Below are positions 33,443 to 41,303 of a DNA stretch of 64,000 nt, piece after piece. Position 1 is the first letter of the stretch. The number at the start of each line of letters is the position of its first letter. Below the pieces are notes generated by a model, which saw only the letters and a list, made by a program, of their open reading frames with translations, ran no database searches and had not been told where the DNA came from. The DNA comes from Streptomyces sp. YIM 121038 (GTDB lineage Bacteria; Actinomycetota; Actinomycetes; Streptomycetales; Streptomycetaceae): assembly GCF_006088715.1 (NCBI RefSeq), contig NZ_CP030771.1, positions 9,112,001-9,176,000 of the forward strand, written 5' to 3'. Made by a program: the position numbers and the translations under genes.

Positions 33443-34339
33443 TCAGTCGGCGAGGTCGGGCCGGAGCCGCCGGACGGTGGTCGCGGCGTGCCGGGTGGTG
33501 CCGTGGTCGACCTCGACGGGCAGGGGCCGGGGCAGCCGCCAGTACACGGTCCCGTCGTCGAGCCGTGCCGTCTCCGCCCGCCCGCCGCTGCCGCTCGCGT
33601 CGAGGGCCTGCGCCAGGAGGTGACGGTGTTCGACGCTGAGGGGCGTGGACAGGGCCAGGTGGTCGCCGAGGTCGACGATGAGCCGGGCCGGCGCGCGTGC
33701 CCGGCCGGTGTAGCCGACGGCCACGGCGTCCCGCGGCGCGGACGGCCGGATCTTCAGCCAGCCCCTGCGGCCGCCCGGATAGGTCTGCGCCCACGGCTTG
33801 CAGAGCACGCCCTCCACCCCGGCCGCGGCCAGGTCCTCGTCGTGTAGCCATGCGCGGGCCTGCTCCCGCTCGCGGGTCATCGGCATGATCTGCAGGGGCG
33901 GGCCGACGGGCGCGACGAGGTCCTCGAGGAGCGCCCTGCGGCGGTGATACGGCCAGCCACGCCGGTCCTGCCCGCGGTGGGTGAGGACGTCGAAGGCGAC
34001 GAAATGGGCGGGCAGGGTGCGCGCGAGCTTGGCGGCGCGGCGCGGGGAGGCGAGAGCCCGGGACTGCATGGCCCCGAAGTCGATGCGCCCGTTGTGGTGG
34101 ACGACGCCCTCGCCGTCGAGGACCGTTCCGACCTCGAGCTGCTCTGCGACTGCGGTCAGGTCCGGGAACAGCCTGGTGATGTCCCGCCCGGAGCGTCCGG
34201 CGTGGACGAGCGGGCCCGTCTCGGTGCTCGCGAGGAGTAGCCGGTGGCCGTCGAGCTTCCACTCCCAGGCGTAGTCGCCGACGGGCAGATCGGTGACCGG
34301 CTCGGCCAGCGCGACACGGACAGGGAAAGGGAGGGGCAC
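33443..34339 (-). CDS. ATP-dependent DNA ligase-like protein
   Basis: Protein of 298 residues from GTG, 8 bases after CGGAGG. The nucleotidyltransferase motif I is EWKLDGHR with K28 as the AMP acceptor. Motif III-like AHFVAFDVL, motif IV EGVLCKPWAQTY and motif V RGWLKIRPS are recognisable. The end is short for a complete OB-fold domain, as in minimal LigC/LigD-type ligases. It should seal nicks in DNA with ATP; an RNA ligase role beside Ro60 cannot be excluded. It is transcribed against the phage late genes. Confidence 0.8.
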   Translation of the reverse strand: MPLPFPVRVALAEPVTDLPVGDYAWEWKLDGHRLLLASTETGPLVHAGRSGRDITRLFPDLTAVAEQLEVGTVLDGEGVVHHNGRIDFGAMQSRALASPRRAAKLARTLPAHFVAFDVLTHRGQDRRGWPYHRRRALLEDLVAPVGPPLQIMPMTREREQARAWLHDEDLAAAGVEGVLCKPWAQTYPGGRRGWLKIRPSAPRDAVAVGYTGRARAPARLIVDLGDHLALSTPLSVEHRHLLAQALDASGSGGRAETARLDDGTVYWRLPRPLPVEVDHGTTRHAATTVRRLRPDLAD

Positions 34340-34380
34340 ATGGTCAGCCTCCGGCTGTCGGAGTGGCGGCGCCTGCTGGG

Positions 34381-34725
34381 CTACTCCAGGAACCCGAGGT
34401 CCTTGTCCGGTCGGCAGTGGGGGCAGGCTTCGGTGCCGTCGACGAGTGAGCGCAGGGCCTGCTCGCGGTCAACGCCCTTGCTGCGTTTGCCTGCCATGTG
34501 GCAGCCGCCGACGTGCACGTACACCGGGAGTCGGTCGCGGCCGACACCGGTCTCCAGTAGCCAGTCCGGCTCGGGCGGCCGGGCGGCCTGCCCGCGGGCT
34601 CGCTCGGCTTCGCGCTGCTCCTCGGCGGCGATCCAGCGCCGGGTCCGCGCGAGGTCCTGCTCCTGGACGCGGGCGAGGAAGTGGAGCGCGGCGAGGCGGG
34701 GCGACTCGGAATCAGGGTCGTGCAT
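34381..34725 (-). CDS. DUF6233-like protein
   Basis: A 114-residue protein starting MHDPDSESPRLAALHFLARV. The end has the DUF6233 pattern: PPEPDWLLETGVGRDRLPVY, VHVGGCHMAGKRSKG, CPHCRPDKDLGFLE. The Cys/His residues could form a zinc site. On its strand TAGAAT lies 8 bases before the ATG, so a leaderless transcript is possible. Widespread in Streptomyces mobile elements, function unknown. Confidence 0.75.
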   Translation of the reverse strand: MHDPDSESPRLAALHFLARVQEQDLARTRRWIAAEEQREAERARGQAARPPEPDWLLETGVGRDRLPVYVHVGGCHMAGKRSKGVDREQALRSLVDGTEACPHCRPDKDLGFLE

Positions 34726-34764
34726 GTGTTCGATTCTATGCCCGGTTTGATCTACCCTGCACCC

Positions 34765-34992
34765 ATGAACGCCCCCGGCAGATACCGCGTCACCCTCACC
34801 ATCAGCGGAAACACCGCCCTCACCGGCTGGTGGAGCGACCTCGCGGTCGCCACCGACCGCTACGGCCAGGTGATCGGCAAACACGGACGGCCGGGCAGCA
34901 GCGTCCAACTCGCCGAACGCGACGGCAACGACTGGCGGGTCCTGAAAACCTGGCCGGCCACCGCATCCGCGACGGCGGCCGACGCGGAATGA
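34765..34992 (+). CDS. Hypothetical protein, 75 aa
   Basis: Starts MNAPGRYRVTLTISGNTALT, divergent from the DUF6233-like gene with only 39 bases between starts. The two probably share a control region. The product is a small beta domain with GWWSDLAVATDRYGQVIGKH and an Ala-rich end. No family recognised. Confidence 0.5.
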   Translation: MNAPGRYRVTLTISGNTALTGWWSDLAVATDRYGQVIGKHGRPGSSVQLAERDGNDWRVLKTWPATASATAADAE

Positions 34993-35136
34993 GGGGTGAC
35001 GGCGAGCCGGGCTCCCCCTCGCCGTCCGCCACGCCGCTGGCCCCAGGCGTCCGACCCGCCAGGCGTCAGCGGCCGTTGTCAGTGCAGCCCGCTACGTTGG
35101 GGGGGCATCTATCCGCGCCTGCTGGCTGCAGCGCAA

Positions 35137-35168
35137 CGCCCCGCCCGGCGTGATGCCCAGGCGGGGCG
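35137..35168 (+). terminator. Terminator-like hairpin
   Basis: CGCCCCGCC (35137-35145) pairs with GGCGGGGCG (35160-35168) over a 14-base loop. It lies between the end of the 34765 gene and a minus-strand gene end; it can act for both. Confidence 0.5.
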
Positions 35169-35233
35169 CTCTGCTGTCGGCGGGGGTTGGCTGGTGCAGG
35201 GTGGAGATCACGTTGCGGACATCCGCAAAGCGA

Positions 35234-35446
35234 TCAAGCCGTCTCACCTTGCGGCTCCGAGTGCCGGACGAGCCGCTTGAGCTGCGTCTCGACGGTGTAC
35301 CGCGACTGCCCCGTCGCCGCGGCGACCTCAGTGATCCGCTCCTGCACCCGCTGCGCGATCTCCACGGTCAGCGTCCCTGCCTGGATCTCTTCCCAGGCGG
35401 AACGTTCCAGCTCAATCAGATCATCAGGAAGGTCAAAATCAGCCAT
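35234..35446 (-). CDS. Hypothetical protein, 70 aa
   Basis: Starts MADFDLPDDLIELERSAWEE. Helical, with a possible DNA-binding helix pair in the second half (ITEVAAATGQSRYTVETQLK). It ends nine bases after the next upstream gene begins its pair (35456-35635), so the two form a mini-operon. Could be a small regulator; a toxin-antitoxin pair is a weak alternative. Confidence 0.5.
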   Translation of the reverse strand: MADFDLPDDLIELERSAWEEIQAGTLTVEIAQRVQERITEVAAATGQSRYTVETQLKRLVRHSEPQGETA

Positions 35447-35455
35447 GAGGGAATA

Positions 35456-35635
35456 TTAGGCCGCCCGCACGATCTCCGCGCGTACTGCGGCCGCCCACTC
35501 CGCAACCAGCCGCTCGTACTCCGCGCGCTGCTCAGGGCGCAGTCTCCCGCCGGACCGCTCCATCATCCGGCGGATCAGCTCGTTCACCTCGTCAGCAGAG
35601 CGCGCGAGGCCACAGTGCTGGGGCTTGGGGGACAT
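35456..35635 (-). CDS. Hypothetical helical protein, 59 aa
   Basis: A short gene starting MSPKPQHCGLARSADEVNEL. The product is almost entirely helical (IRRMMERSGG, EQRAEYERLVAEWAAAVRAE). It lies 9 bases upstream of the 70-residue gene on the same strand. No known family. Confidence 0.5.
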   Translation of the reverse strand: MSPKPQHCGLARSADEVNELIRRMMERSGGRLRPEQRAEYERLVAEWAAAVRAEIVRAA

Positions 35636-35674
35636 GAAGACAGCCTATGCGGCCGGTCTGACAGCGGGCCACGG

Positions 35675-35914
35675 CTAATCAGCCGCAGGCCGCTCCGCCA
35701 CGAACGACCCCATTCCCGACTCCGTGTAGATGAGCCCGTCCGCCCGCAGTTGTCGCAGTACCTTCTGCGCGGTGACGTTGGCGATGCCGAACTCGCCCAT
35801 CAACTGCACGGTCGACGGGACCCTCGAACGGGGCGGGTATTCCCCGGCCCGGATCCGCTCCACGATCACCTCGTGGACCTGCCTCCACCTGGGGCGATCA
35901 CTTGCGAACTCCAT
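35675..35914 (-). CDS. GntR-type winged-helix regulator, 79 aa
   Basis: Consists of little more than a GntR DNA-binding domain: RPRWRQVHEVIVERIRAGEY, then PPRSRVPSTVQLMGEFGIAN and VTAQKVLRQLRADGLIYTES. No effector domain, as in KorSA-like regulators of Streptomyces elements. ATG at 35914 chosen; GTG at 35923 is also possible. A perfect 16-bp palindrome (35967-35982) lies about 53 bases upstream and is a natural autoregulatory operator. Confidence 0.8.
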   Translation of the reverse strand: MEFASDRPRWRQVHEVIVERIRAGEYPPRSRVPSTVQLMGEFGIANVTAQKVLRQLRADGLIYTESGMGSFVAERPAAD

Positions 35915-35966
35915 GAGGCGCACCGTAGGCAGCCATGATCCGCTCTGGCGATCGGTAGTACGCCAG

Positions 35967-35982
35967 GCAAGCTATAGCTTGC
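35967..35982. promoter_or_regulatory. 16-bp perfect palindrome, probable operator
   Basis: GCAAGCTATAGCTTGC, fully self-complementary and AT-richer than the surroundings, between the small GntR gene (minus) and the plus-strand gene at 36133. The central CTATAG may also be part of a -10 box. Confidence 0.6.
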
Positions 35983-36132
35983 TATGGCATGGTGGACTAC
36001 GTTTCAGCACGTGAGACCCCCGCGACCGCGCGACCGGCCCGGGGGCATGGCCGACGAACGGAGCGTCGACATGAGCCAGCGTAGAGATCAACCCCAGGCG
36101 CGCCAGACCGCCGACCAGACGGAGGCGTGACC

Positions 36133-36363
36133 ATGGCGCGCACCAGCTACCGCTACGTCGACTGGACCCTCGACAGCGACCCCGAACAGCCCACCCAGCG
36201 GCGCATCGAATGCGCCTCCTGCCCGGCCGCCTCCGGCGACAGCCCCGGCCAACTCGGTCCCGATCAGTGGGCCCTCCGCCACGCCGGCGACACCGGCCAC
36301 CGCGACTACCGTGAGATCGCCATAGCCCACCTGCACGCCCGGCCCGCCGACGAGGACGCCTAG
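36133..36363 (+). CDS. DUF7848-like small protein, 76 aa
   Basis: ATG at 36133 stands 7 bases after GGAGG. The product starts MARTSYRYVDWTLDSDPEQP, then CASCPAASGD and WALRHAGDTGHRDYREIAIA, a CxxC/HxxxxxH zinc-type pattern common in Streptomyces mobile elements. A 27-codon frame (36047-36130) directly upstream could be a leader. Function unknown. Confidence 0.6.
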   Translation: MARTSYRYVDWTLDSDPEQPTQRRIECASCPAASGDSPGQLGPDQWALRHAGDTGHRDYREIAIAHLHARPADEDA

Positions 36364-36489
36364 CTTCCGATTCACACGGGGTGTGAAGGTCACGACGCGA
36401 CCCTTGTGGCACACACCCTTCTCGGCATATGCATATATCTATGAAACTGAGTGGACCACCGCCGGGCCCGGACCCCGCTCGGCGGCCGC

Positions 36490-37104
36490 TCAGCCAGCAA
36501 TCCGGATCGTCCACCTGTCCATCGGCAGGATCAGATCCGCAGTCTCCACGGGGGCGCCATGCTCATCCAGGCGGGTCCGCACCACCCGGTAGGCCAAGGC
36601 GTCCACCAGCAGCCCCAGCGCATGCGCCTGCTCTATCCCCAAAGTCGCCACGCCGAGCTCCGCGATGAACGCCGCGTGCGGGCGGCGGCGGCCACGCCAC
36701 CACGTCGACACCAGCATCGCCGAACGGCCACCTGGATCCAGGCACTCCACCGTCTCGTGCTGCAGCACCGTCCGCGGCGCGACACGAAGACGCTCAGCCA
36801 GCTCTTCCGTGGCGGGGCGCGGGCGGGTGTCGGTGGTCTCGCTGGAATAGGGCCACGGCGCATCGGGGTCGGTGAGGGTGCGCATAGCAGGAGGATGCGC
36901 CACGTAGACGTGGCGGCGCTCCTCGCCCTCGAGAACTCCAGTGCGGCGCAGACGGTCGTAAGCGAGGCGCACAGTCTGCGGATGCACCCGGTACTCGTTG
37001 GCCATCTGGCTGCGCGAGGGTAGGGGCTGTCCTGGCTGCCACTCGCCCGCTGCGATGCGGCGGCGGATGTCAGCGGCGATGCGGCGGTGCTTCGCTTCCG
37101 GCAT
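36490..37104 (-). CDS. GntR family regulator (HutC-like)
   Basis: A 204-residue regulator. The winged helix occupies residues 5-70 (KHRRIAADIRRRIAAGEWQP, LPSRSQMANEYRVHPQTVRL). The rest is a UTRA-like effector domain (ATEELAERLRVAPRTVLQHE ... ILPMDRWTIRIAG). In such regulators a small molecule in the UTRA pocket releases DNA. A perfect 14-bp palindrome lies 58 bases upstream. In Streptomyces elements they often control transfer or excision genes; the target here is unknown. Confidence 0.85.
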   Translation of the reverse strand: MPEAKHRRIAADIRRRIAAGEWQPGQPLPSRSQMANEYRVHPQTVRLAYDRLRRTGVLEGEERRHVYVAHPPAMRTLTDPDAPWPYSSETTDTRPRPATEELAERLRVAPRTVLQHETVECLDPGGRSAMLVSTWWRGRRRPHAAFIAELGVATLGIEQAHALGLLVDALAYRVVRTRLDEHGAPVETADLILPMDRWTIRIAG

Positions 37105-37161
37105 CGGGACCCCTGGCGTCGATCATGACGAGAGGCCTGACGGTATGAATCCGGCTGGACA

Positions 37162-37175
37162 CTGGATATATCCAG
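37162..37175. promoter_or_regulatory. 14-bp perfect palindrome, probable GntR operator
   Basis: CTGGATATATCCAG upstream of the HutC-like gene. The AT-rich centre in a GC-rich region is typical of GntR sites. Confidence 0.6.
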
Positions 37176-37224
37176 ACGCTGACAGCAGCCTGGCCTGAGC
37201 CAGAGGCAATTGCACAGAGAGATT

Positions 37225-37459
37225 TCGGCATCGTGGAGTTCAGGTCTCCACGATGCCGATTGGCCCACCGGACGGCCGCGTACCCCTTTGGTGGTCGTCC
37301 GGTGGGTCGCACATCAACAGGCTGGGCGCATGCCCAGCGTTCACCCGACCGGGCGACCCTGGGGGGCCGTGATCGAAGTAGGGGGGCATCGTTGATTCTG
37401 TAAGCCGGAGCCGGAGTCGATCCCACCCCCAAGGTGAGCACGATGACTCCGGCTCCGGC
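37225..37459. repeat. Three long inverted repeats near the prophage junction
   Basis: Pair 1: TCGGCATCGTGGAG (37225-37238) with its complement at 37246-37259, 7-base loop. Pair 2: CCCACCGGACG (37264-37274) with 37296-37306. Pair 3: GCCGGAGCCGGAGTC (37404-37418) with 37445-37459. All arms are perfect. No gene is visible from 37105 to 37568. Pair 1 could be a terminator; the set might include recombinase arm sites. Confidence 0.55.
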
Positions 37460-37568
37460 GTGTTCGCGAGATCCCTGGCCTGGGGATGGGAGAAGAATGG
37501 GAGTTGATCAATGTGAGCAGGCTCAAGCTCCCGCCAACTTCCGCATACTTCCGCCAAGTCCACATTGA

Positions 37569-38042
37569 GTCGCCAGAGGCTGTGGCCTTGGACATGCAGG
37601 TAACGGCGAGTTTGACTCCTCGGCCGGAGGCATCGACATGATGCTCACCCTCGTCTACGCGCTGCTCGCCCTCGCCGTCCTCATCGCGCTGCTCGGCATC
37701 GCCAACACCCTGACCCTCGCCCTGCACGAACGCACCCGGGAGCTGGGCCTGTTGCGGGCCGTCGGCCAGACCCGCGCCCAGCTGCGCGCCATGGTCCGCT
37801 GGGAGTCCGTCCTGGTCGCCGCGTTCGGCACCGCGGGCGGCCTGGCGCTCGGCGGCTTCCTCGGCTGGGTCCTGGTCAAGGCGTCCGACGGGGCGTCCGA
37901 CACCGCCTTCGCGTTCGCCCTGCCGCCGCTGCCGCTCACGGTGGTCGCCCTGGTGGGCGTGGTCGCGGGGGCCCTCGCGGGCCTGCGCCCGGCGCGGCGC
38001 GCGGCACGTCTCGACGTACTGCGCGCGATCGCGACGGAGTGA
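37569..38042 (+). pseudogene. FtsX-type ABC permease, 5'-truncated
   Basis: The frame is open from 37569; ATG at 37638 could restart it. The product GGIDMMLTLVYALLALAVLI, then ANTLTLALHERTRELGLLRA, MVRWESVLVAAFG and a final GLRPARRAARLDVLRAIATE is the last third of a MacB/FtsX-family permease with three membrane helices and the usual C-terminus. A full protein would have ~800 residues. The missing 5' part, next to prophage genes, suggests the element (or a deletion) interrupted this gene around 37590-37625. Confidence 0.8.
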
Positions 38043-38085
38043 GCGGAACGCGGCGGAAGGCGAGATACGGAAGCAGCGGAAGGAA

Positions 38086-38139
38086 CCGAACCACCGGAAA
38101 GGGCTGAATCACCGGAAGGAGCCGAATCAGCGGAAAGGA
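38086..38139 (+). repeat. Three 18-bp imperfect tandem repeats
   Basis: Units CCGAACCACCGGAAAGGG, CTGAATCACCGGAAGGAG and CCGAATCAGCGGAAAGGA, with a degenerate further unit before them. Located between the permease fragment and the next gene; no coding role seen. Confidence 0.6.
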
Positions 38140-38187
38140 GGAGCGAGGGAAGGGACGGGGAACAGCGCGACAACAGTCACCGCCCGG

Positions 38188-38697
38188 TCAGCCAGGAACG
38201 GCCGACCGGGCGGGAGTATGCGCGCCGACGGGTGACGCGGCGACGAAGGAGCGGGTGCTCGCGGCGTCGTACGCGGGATACGTCGGCAGGTCCACGGTGG
38301 GCGACGGCGCGGCGAGCGTGAACCAGACGACCTTGCCGCGCTCGCCCTCCGGCCTGACGCCCCAGCTGTCGCTGACCGCGGCGACCATGGCGAGCCCGCG
38401 GCCGCAGGTCGCGAACTGCTCCGCGTCGCGCACCTCCGGCAGCCGCGGATCGTGGTCGTGGACGGAGACCACGAGGCGCCCGAGCATCAGCTCGATGTCC
38501 ACGGTGCACACTTTGTCCGGCTCCGCGTGCCGGTGGACGTTGGTGAGCAACTCGGTCACGCCGAGCGCGGCCCGGTCTATCAACGGATCGAGATGCCAGT
38601 AGCGCAACTGCGCCGATACGATTCTGCGGACTTGACCGATCCGCGACGGCAGGGCTTGGAGCTCTACCGTGCACTGCCTGCTTGGCTGGCTGATCAC
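38188..38697 (-). CDS. RsbW-like ATP-binding protein (anti-sigma kinase type)
   Basis: Protein of 169 residues, GTG start after GGGGAG. HATPase_c motifs: the N-box GVTELLTNVHRHAEPD, the G1-type VSVHDHDPRLPEV and the G2-like GRGLAMVAAVSDSWGV. Streptomyces has dozens of these small kinases, which regulate sigma factors or partners. The disordered C-terminus is Ala/Pro-rich. Partner not encoded next to it. Confidence 0.85.
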   Translation of the reverse strand: MISQPSRQCTVELQALPSRIGQVRRIVSAQLRYWHLDPLIDRAALGVTELLTNVHRHAEPDKVCTVDIELMLGRLVVSVHDHDPRLPEVRDAEQFATCGRGLAMVAAVSDSWGVRPEGERGKVVWFTLAAPSPTVDLPTYPAYDAASTRSFVAASPVGAHTPARSAVPG

Positions 38698-38886
38698 GGT
38701 GCGACTCCCCGAAGTGAGGTCCGGAAGAAGACGGCGTTCCGATCCAGCAGGGGCCCGCGCGCTGTCTGCCGCCTGCTGTGGGACCGGCGGCTGGTTCGCA
38801 GCGTTATCGCCGGTAAACCCAGAGTGATGTGAAACCAGAGTGACGCAGGGGGTGCGGGCGTGCAACTCGCGCCCGGCTCGGCCCCG

Positions 38887-39213
38887 TCAGACGCGCCGTC
38901 GGCCGCCCGCGCTGCGCAGCGCCTCCAGGAAGGCGCGGACGGAGGGTGGGCCCGGCTCCCCGGGCACCGGATCGTGGTCGCCGAGCGTGAGCCGGTAGCG
39001 CGTGCCGTTGACCTCGGCGAGGGCGCGGTCGTGCGGGGCGAACCACGGTTTGCCCGCGCGCACCGCCTGCACCGGTGCGCTGTCGATCTCCGTTCCGTAA
39101 CTGGTGAGCAGTTCCAGCCTGCCGTCGTTGATCCGGACCTGCCCGGCACGGGTCAGGGAGCGCAGCCGCTTCCCGATCCGCACGCCGGTGGCCCTGAACT
39201 CCGGCTCTGCCAT
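38887..39213 (-). CDS. Conserved hypothetical protein, 108 aa
   Basis: Starts MAEPEFRATGVRIGKRLRSL. Predicted beta-rich (QVRINDGRLELLTSYGTEID, TRYRLTLGDHDP) followed by a helix (VRAFLEALRSAGG). Resembles conserved Streptomyces proteins of unknown role. ATG start gives good codon usage; longer upstream readings do not. Confidence 0.6.
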   Translation of the reverse strand: MAEPEFRATGVRIGKRLRSLTRAGQVRINDGRLELLTSYGTEIDSAPVQAVRAGKPWFAPHDRALAEVNGTRYRLTLGDHDPVPGEPGPPSVRAFLEALRSAGGRRRV

Positions 39214-39486
39214 GAGGCTCCGCCCCCTCGCGCGCGGTGACGTCCCGCGCATGGTGTGCCGCGGCGTGCCGCGGGCCTTCGTCTGCCGCTGTCCGGGCGC
39301 CGCCCGATGGCGCCCGTCCGGGACATTACCCCTGCCCCGTGCGGTGCAGTGTGCACTTGCCCGGCGCCGAGCACTAGGGCGTACGGCGACGACGCACATG
39401 CCACTTCCGTGCGTGACCACGTCAGGAACACAAGAGGGCCAGATGGCCGCGACAGCTGCGCCTTTGAGGTACCAAAAGGAGTGTTT

Positions 39487-39510
39487 ATGCAGGTGAGGGC
39501 GGTGTTGTAG
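39487..39510 (+). CDS. Candidate leader peptide MQVRAVL
   Basis: Seven codons and a stop (M-Q-V-R-A-V-L) preceded by AAGGAG at 5-base spacing, better than many genes here. It lies 65 bases before the Cds1-like start in a 362-base intergenic region that otherwise shows no gene. A translated uORF of this size points to translational or transcriptional attenuation of the downstream gene. It contains no Cys codons, so it is not the known poly-Cys type. Confidence 0.5.
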   Translation: MQVRAVL

Positions 39511-39575
39511 GTGTTTATCATCAAGAGGTCCGGCCGGATCGAACCGCGTCCGGCATGAACGCGAGGAGCCACGCG

Positions 39576-40712
39576 GTGAGCACCACCCAGCACGACCCGA
39601 CCGGCGAGCCCGCCGTCACTCTCGATGTCGACCGCAGCGACCCGGAGTACCGTTCCTGGCTGAAAGAAGCGGTGCGCAAGGTCCAGGCCGACGCCAACCG
39701 CTCGGCCGACACGCATCTGCTGCGCTTCCCGCTGCCCGAGCACTGGGGCATCGACCTGTACCTCAAGGACGAGTCGACGCATCCGACCGGCAGCCTCAAG
39801 CACCGGCTCGCCCGCTCGCTGTTCCTGTACGGCCTGTGCAATGGCTGGATCCGCCCGGGACGCCCCGTGATCGAGGCCTCCAGCGGGTCGACGGCCGTGT
39901 CCGAGGCCTACTTCGCGAAGTTGATCGGCGTGCCCTTCATCGCGGTGATGCCGCGCACGACCAGCGCCGAGAAGTGCCGCCTCATCGAATTCCACGGCGG
40001 CCGGTGCCACTTCGTGGACGACTCCCGCACGATGTACGCGGAGTCGGCCGCCCTCGCCGTCGAGACCGGCGGCCACTACATGGACCAGTTCACCTACGCG
40101 GAACGGGCCACGGACTGGCGCGGCAACAACAACATCGCCGAGTCGATGTACCAGCAGCTGCGCCTCGAACGCTATCCGGAACCGACGTGGATCGTGGCGA
40201 CGGCCGGGACCGGCGGCACCTCGGCGACCATCGCCCGCTACGTGCACTACATGCAGCACGACACCCGCATCTGCGTCGCCGACCCGGACAACTCCTGTTT
40301 CTTCGACGGCTGGACGCGGCACGATCCCGGCGCCACCAGCGACTGCGGCTCCCGCATCGAGGGCATCGGCCGGCCCCGCATGGAGCCGAGCTTCGTGCCC
40401 GGCGCCATCGACCGCATGATGAAGGTCCCGGACGCGGCGAGCGTCGCCGCCGTCCGCGCCCTGGAGCAGGTCATCGGCCGCAAGGCGGGCGGCTCGACCG
40501 GCACCGGCCTGTGGAGCGCCCTGAAGATCGTCGCCGAGATGGTGGCGGCGGGCCGCACCGGGAGCGTCGTGACCCTCATCTGCGACCCCGGCGACCGCTA
40601 CCTGGACAAGTACTACTCCGACGCGTGGCTCGCCGAGCAGGGCCTGGACATCCGGCCGTACGCGGCGGCCATAGAGACGCTCCTCGCCACCGGCAGGTGG
40701 ACGAACGCCTGA
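39576..40712 (+). CDS. cds1: L-cysteine desulfhydrase Cds1-like (PLP fold II)
   Basis: GTG start 7 bases after AGGAG; 378 residues. The PLP lysine is K75 in [14 protein letters not shown], with the phosphate loop [15 protein letters not shown] and the glycine loop [27 protein letters not shown] and [11 protein letters not shown] match Mycobacterium tuberculosis Rv3684 (Cds1) closely as I remember it. Cds1 cleaves L-cysteine to pyruvate, ammonia and H2S. Solitary gene, probably controlled by the leader at 39487-39510. Confidence 0.85.
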   Translation: MSTTQHDPTGEPAVTLDVDRSDPEYRSWLKEAVRKVQADANRSADTHLLRFPLPEHWGIDLYLKDESTHPTGSLKHRLARSLFLYGLCNGWIRPGRPVIEASSGSTAVSEAYFAKLIGVPFIAVMPRTTSAEKCRLIEFHGGRCHFVDDSRTMYAESAALAVETGGHYMDQFTYAERATDWRGNNNIAESMYQQLRLERYPEPTWIVATAGTGGTSATIARYVHYMQHDTRICVADPDNSCFFDGWTRHDPGATSDCGSRIEGIGRPRMEPSFVPGAIDRMMKVPDAASVAAVRALEQVIGRKAGGSTGTGLWSALKIVAEMVAAGRTGSVVTLICDPGDRYLDKYYSDAWLAEQGLDIRPYAAAIETLLATGRWTNA

Positions 40713-40724
40713 GCCGGTCCCGCG

Positions 40725-41204
40725 CTAGGCCTTCGTGCCCGACAGCCGGCGGTCCAGGTTCCTGACGGAGGCCTCGAAGGTCTTGCCGAGGCCCCTGCGG
40801 CCGTGCCGGAAGAGGAACCGCATCAGGCCCCTGGGCTCGACCGCGAAGGTCCAGCGCACCCGCGTCCCCGTGGCGGTGGGCGTCAGGTGCCACTCCTCGA
40901 CCAGGGCGCGGACCCCCGGCGCGCTCGAGACGTCGACGCGGTAGACGTACCGCGTCGGCGCGTCCGCCGCGAGGATCGTCTCCAGGAGCCGGAAGCCGCC
41001 CTGGAGATGGACCACCCGGCCCGCGCCGTCCCGCGTGGGCCGGGCGCGGGTGACCGACGTGAACCACGCGGGCCACTGCGCCACGTCCACCGCCAGGGCC
41101 TGGAACACCGGCTCCGGCGGCGCGGACACCTCGCCGGTGAAGACGTGCCGCACGGGAGCGGTCACGAGGAAGTCGAGCCCCACGGGCCTCAGACGGCGTG
41201 GCAT
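40725..41204 (-). CDS. SRPBCC (polyketide cyclase/START-like) protein
   Basis: A 159-residue protein with the START-like fold: HVFTGEVSAPPEPVFQALAV near the start, VAQWPAWFTSVTRARPTRDG, and a final helix (HGRRGLGKTFEASVRNLDRR). The family binds hydrophobic ligands or acts as cyclase. Only 12 bases separate its 3' end from the end of cds1; the two are convergent. Ligand unknown. Confidence 0.85.
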   Translation of the reverse strand: MPRRLRPVGLDFLVTAPVRHVFTGEVSAPPEPVFQALAVDVAQWPAWFTSVTRARPTRDGAGRVVHLQGGFRLLETILAADAPTRYVYRVDVSSAPGVRALVEEWHLTPTATGTRVRWTFAVEPRGLMRFLFRHGRRGLGKTFEASVRNLDRRLSGTKA

Positions 41205-41303
41205 CGCACTCAGCCCCCAGCGGACGACGGTGGTGGAACGAGTACGGTCACCTTAGACGAGCACGTCCGACAAGGGCAGTGACCGGCTGACGCCGGGTGG
41301 CCC

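Noticed and set aside
35234..35635. Toxin-antitoxin pair
   Set aside because: Two small adjacent genes with 9-base spacing fit the layout, but neither product resembles a known toxin or antitoxin family.
36011..36130. Short gene (GTG 36011 or ATG 36047) before the DUF7848-like gene
   Set aside because: In-frame and ending near the next start, but no clear ribosome-binding site and no recognisable product; mentioned only as a possible leader.
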